DNA of 64,000 bases, from contig JAHXHS010000019.1 in assembly GCA_025656455.1 (NCBI GenBank), forward strand, positions 1 to 64,000, read 5' to 3'. The first letter of the stretch is position 1. Every line of letters starts with the position of its first letter. Under the pieces are notes generated by a model that searched no databases, was not told the origin of the DNA, and saw only the letters and a program-made list of their open reading frames with translations. Source of the DNA: Candidatus Thiodiazotropha sp. (ex Epidulcina cf. delphinae) (GTDB taxonomy: Bacteria; Pseudomonadota; Gammaproteobacteria; Chromatiales; Chromatiaceae). This document shows positions 63,521 through 64,000 of this stretch, piece by piece. The position numbers were made by a program, and so were the translations under genes.

Positions 63521-63677
63521 ACTTCAGTCCCTCGAATATCACAAATTCCACCATATCGGGATCTGTGATACCGGTCGTTTCAACAGCCCCTATATAACTC
63601 AAACCTAGCAAATTCGGGCCATCATGGGGATATTCATTCTTAGCCCCCTAAACGCGGGTTGACCATCCCCTTCACTG
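63521..63677. other. intergenic stretch upstream of the integrase
   Basis: Contains a minus-strand open frame (to 63611) that runs into the integrase in another frame and shows no family features. No attachment site, hairpin or promoter was recognised. Confidence 0.3.
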
Positions 63678-63702
63678 GGTATAGCATATACCATATGGGT
63701 AT
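63678..63702. promoter_or_regulatory. overlapping inverted repeats, likely operator
   Basis: GGTATA and TATACC form a perfect repeat at 63678-63692 with a 3-base spacer. The right half-site pairs again with GGTAT at 63698-63702 across a 5-base spacer, giving three alternating half-sites. They end 14 bases before the ATG of the downstream antitoxin-like gene, a usual place for autorepression. Confidence 0.5.
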
Positions 63703-63716
63703 TTTAGGAGTGTCAT

Positions 63717-64000
63717 ATGAGCACTGAAGACAAGTCAATCGCCGTCCCCAGGGAAGGCAAAGTGTCTAGACATCGGGCGAAGCAGGTTGCCGATACCGGG
63801 CTCTACACGGGGGGCAAGATCTACAGAAGGACCGGGCAAATAGAAAATCCTCTTGTTGCCAAAGTCACTGGCGTTCGCTCAGGCAGCCGGGAAAAAATGC
63901 TGACCCGCATTAAAAAGGGCTTAAAGTTTACCGCCATTGCCCAACTTGAGAATGCACTGCATGCCTCCCAAAAAGAAATCGCCCAGGTATTATCCATTCC
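63717..64000 (+). CDS. Xre/ParS-like antitoxin, incomplete at window end
   Basis: The frame opens at ATG 63717 with AGGAG six bases upstream and runs past the window end, giving at least 94 residues. The stretch MLTRIKKGLKFTAIAQLENA followed by LHASQKEIAQVLSIP matches the N-terminal helix-turn-helix of Xre/ParS (MbcA-type) antitoxins. The partner toxin of RES type would be expected just beyond the window. The first 50 residues are basic and rich in glycine. Confidence 0.7.
   Translation, partial: MSTEDKSIAVPREGKVSRHRAKQVADTGLYTGGKIYRRTGQIENPLVAKVTGVRSGSREKMLTRIKKGLKFTAIAQLENALHASQKEIAQVLSI

Noticed and set aside
63354..63611. Minus-strand open frame overlapping the integrase start
   Set aside because: It is in a different frame from the integrase and shows no recognisable domain; the integrase motifs are complete without it.
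1..64000. CRISPR arrays, tRNA or rRNA genes
   Set aside because: No regularly spaced repeats and no tRNA- or rRNA-like sequence were noticed on reading; a dedicated search was not possible.

Overview
The window reads as chromosomal accessory DNA of a gammaproteobacterium. The flagellar set, the IS66, IS481-like and ISL3-like transposase remnants, the RelE/HigBA modules and the sigma-54 activator all fit. The species cannot be fixed from sequence alone; an environmental or host-associated lineage is only a guess. Two large gene blocks of very different base composition sit side by side, with decayed mobile DNA and toxin-antitoxin genes on both flanks.

Left flank (1-2466): three tandem hairpins, a RelE/ParE toxin-antitoxin pair, a fragment of an RHS/YD-repeat protein, a frameshifted IS481/IS3-like transposase and a broken IS66 TnpC. 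A small HExxH metallopeptidase gene (2463-3029, minus) then lies divergent from the first large block.

Block 1 (3334-23217, plus, AT-rich): one nearly continuous operon, fliQ-fliR-flhB-flhA-flgFGAHI-flgBC-fliEF-(fliG/sctK-position gene)-fliHIJ-(fliK-position gene)-flgDE-(fliM-like)-fliNOP-(FliA-type sigma factor). It encodes an export gate, ATPase complex, MS ring, rod, P and L rings, hook and a reduced C-ring. No flagellin, filament cap, hook-filament junction, stator, chemotaxis or FlgM gene is present here. FlhB carries NPLR in place of the usual NPTH cleavage motif, the FliK-position protein has no recognisable FliK C-terminus, the FliM-like protein has no CheY-binding peptide, and only a short protein occupies the FliG slot. 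Together these suggest a flagellum-derived hook-basal body used for secretion rather than motility. A TPR protein and an unknown 128-residue protein follow on the opposite strand.

Block 2 (25046-60077, plus, GC-rich): a complete extracellular contractile injection system (eCIS) operon. It has a Pvc16/Afp16-like cap protein, two sheaths, two tubes, a DUF5908-like protein, a LysM protein, gp27-like and gp5-like hub and spike, gp25, two J-type baseplate proteins, a gpI-type protein, three paralogous proteins with a shared FxGQ...GL signature, a likely tape-measure protein and an AAA+ ATPase. It ends in a 2758-residue toxin with an annexin-like segment, a hydrophobic region and a C-terminal PD-(D/E)xK nuclease signature, followed by an Imm49-like immunity protein. 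A near-consensus sigma-54 promoter lies 55 bp upstream of the first gene, and a receiver-less sigma-54 activator is encoded convergently just after the last, so the island appears to carry its own switch.

Right flank (61082-64000): a scar of truncated genes (ISL3-like transposase, P-loop protein, HAD hydrolase), a HigBA-like module, a tyrosine recombinase and the start of an Xre/ParS-like antitoxin gene with a likely operator. This is consistent with a mobile or formerly mobile island.
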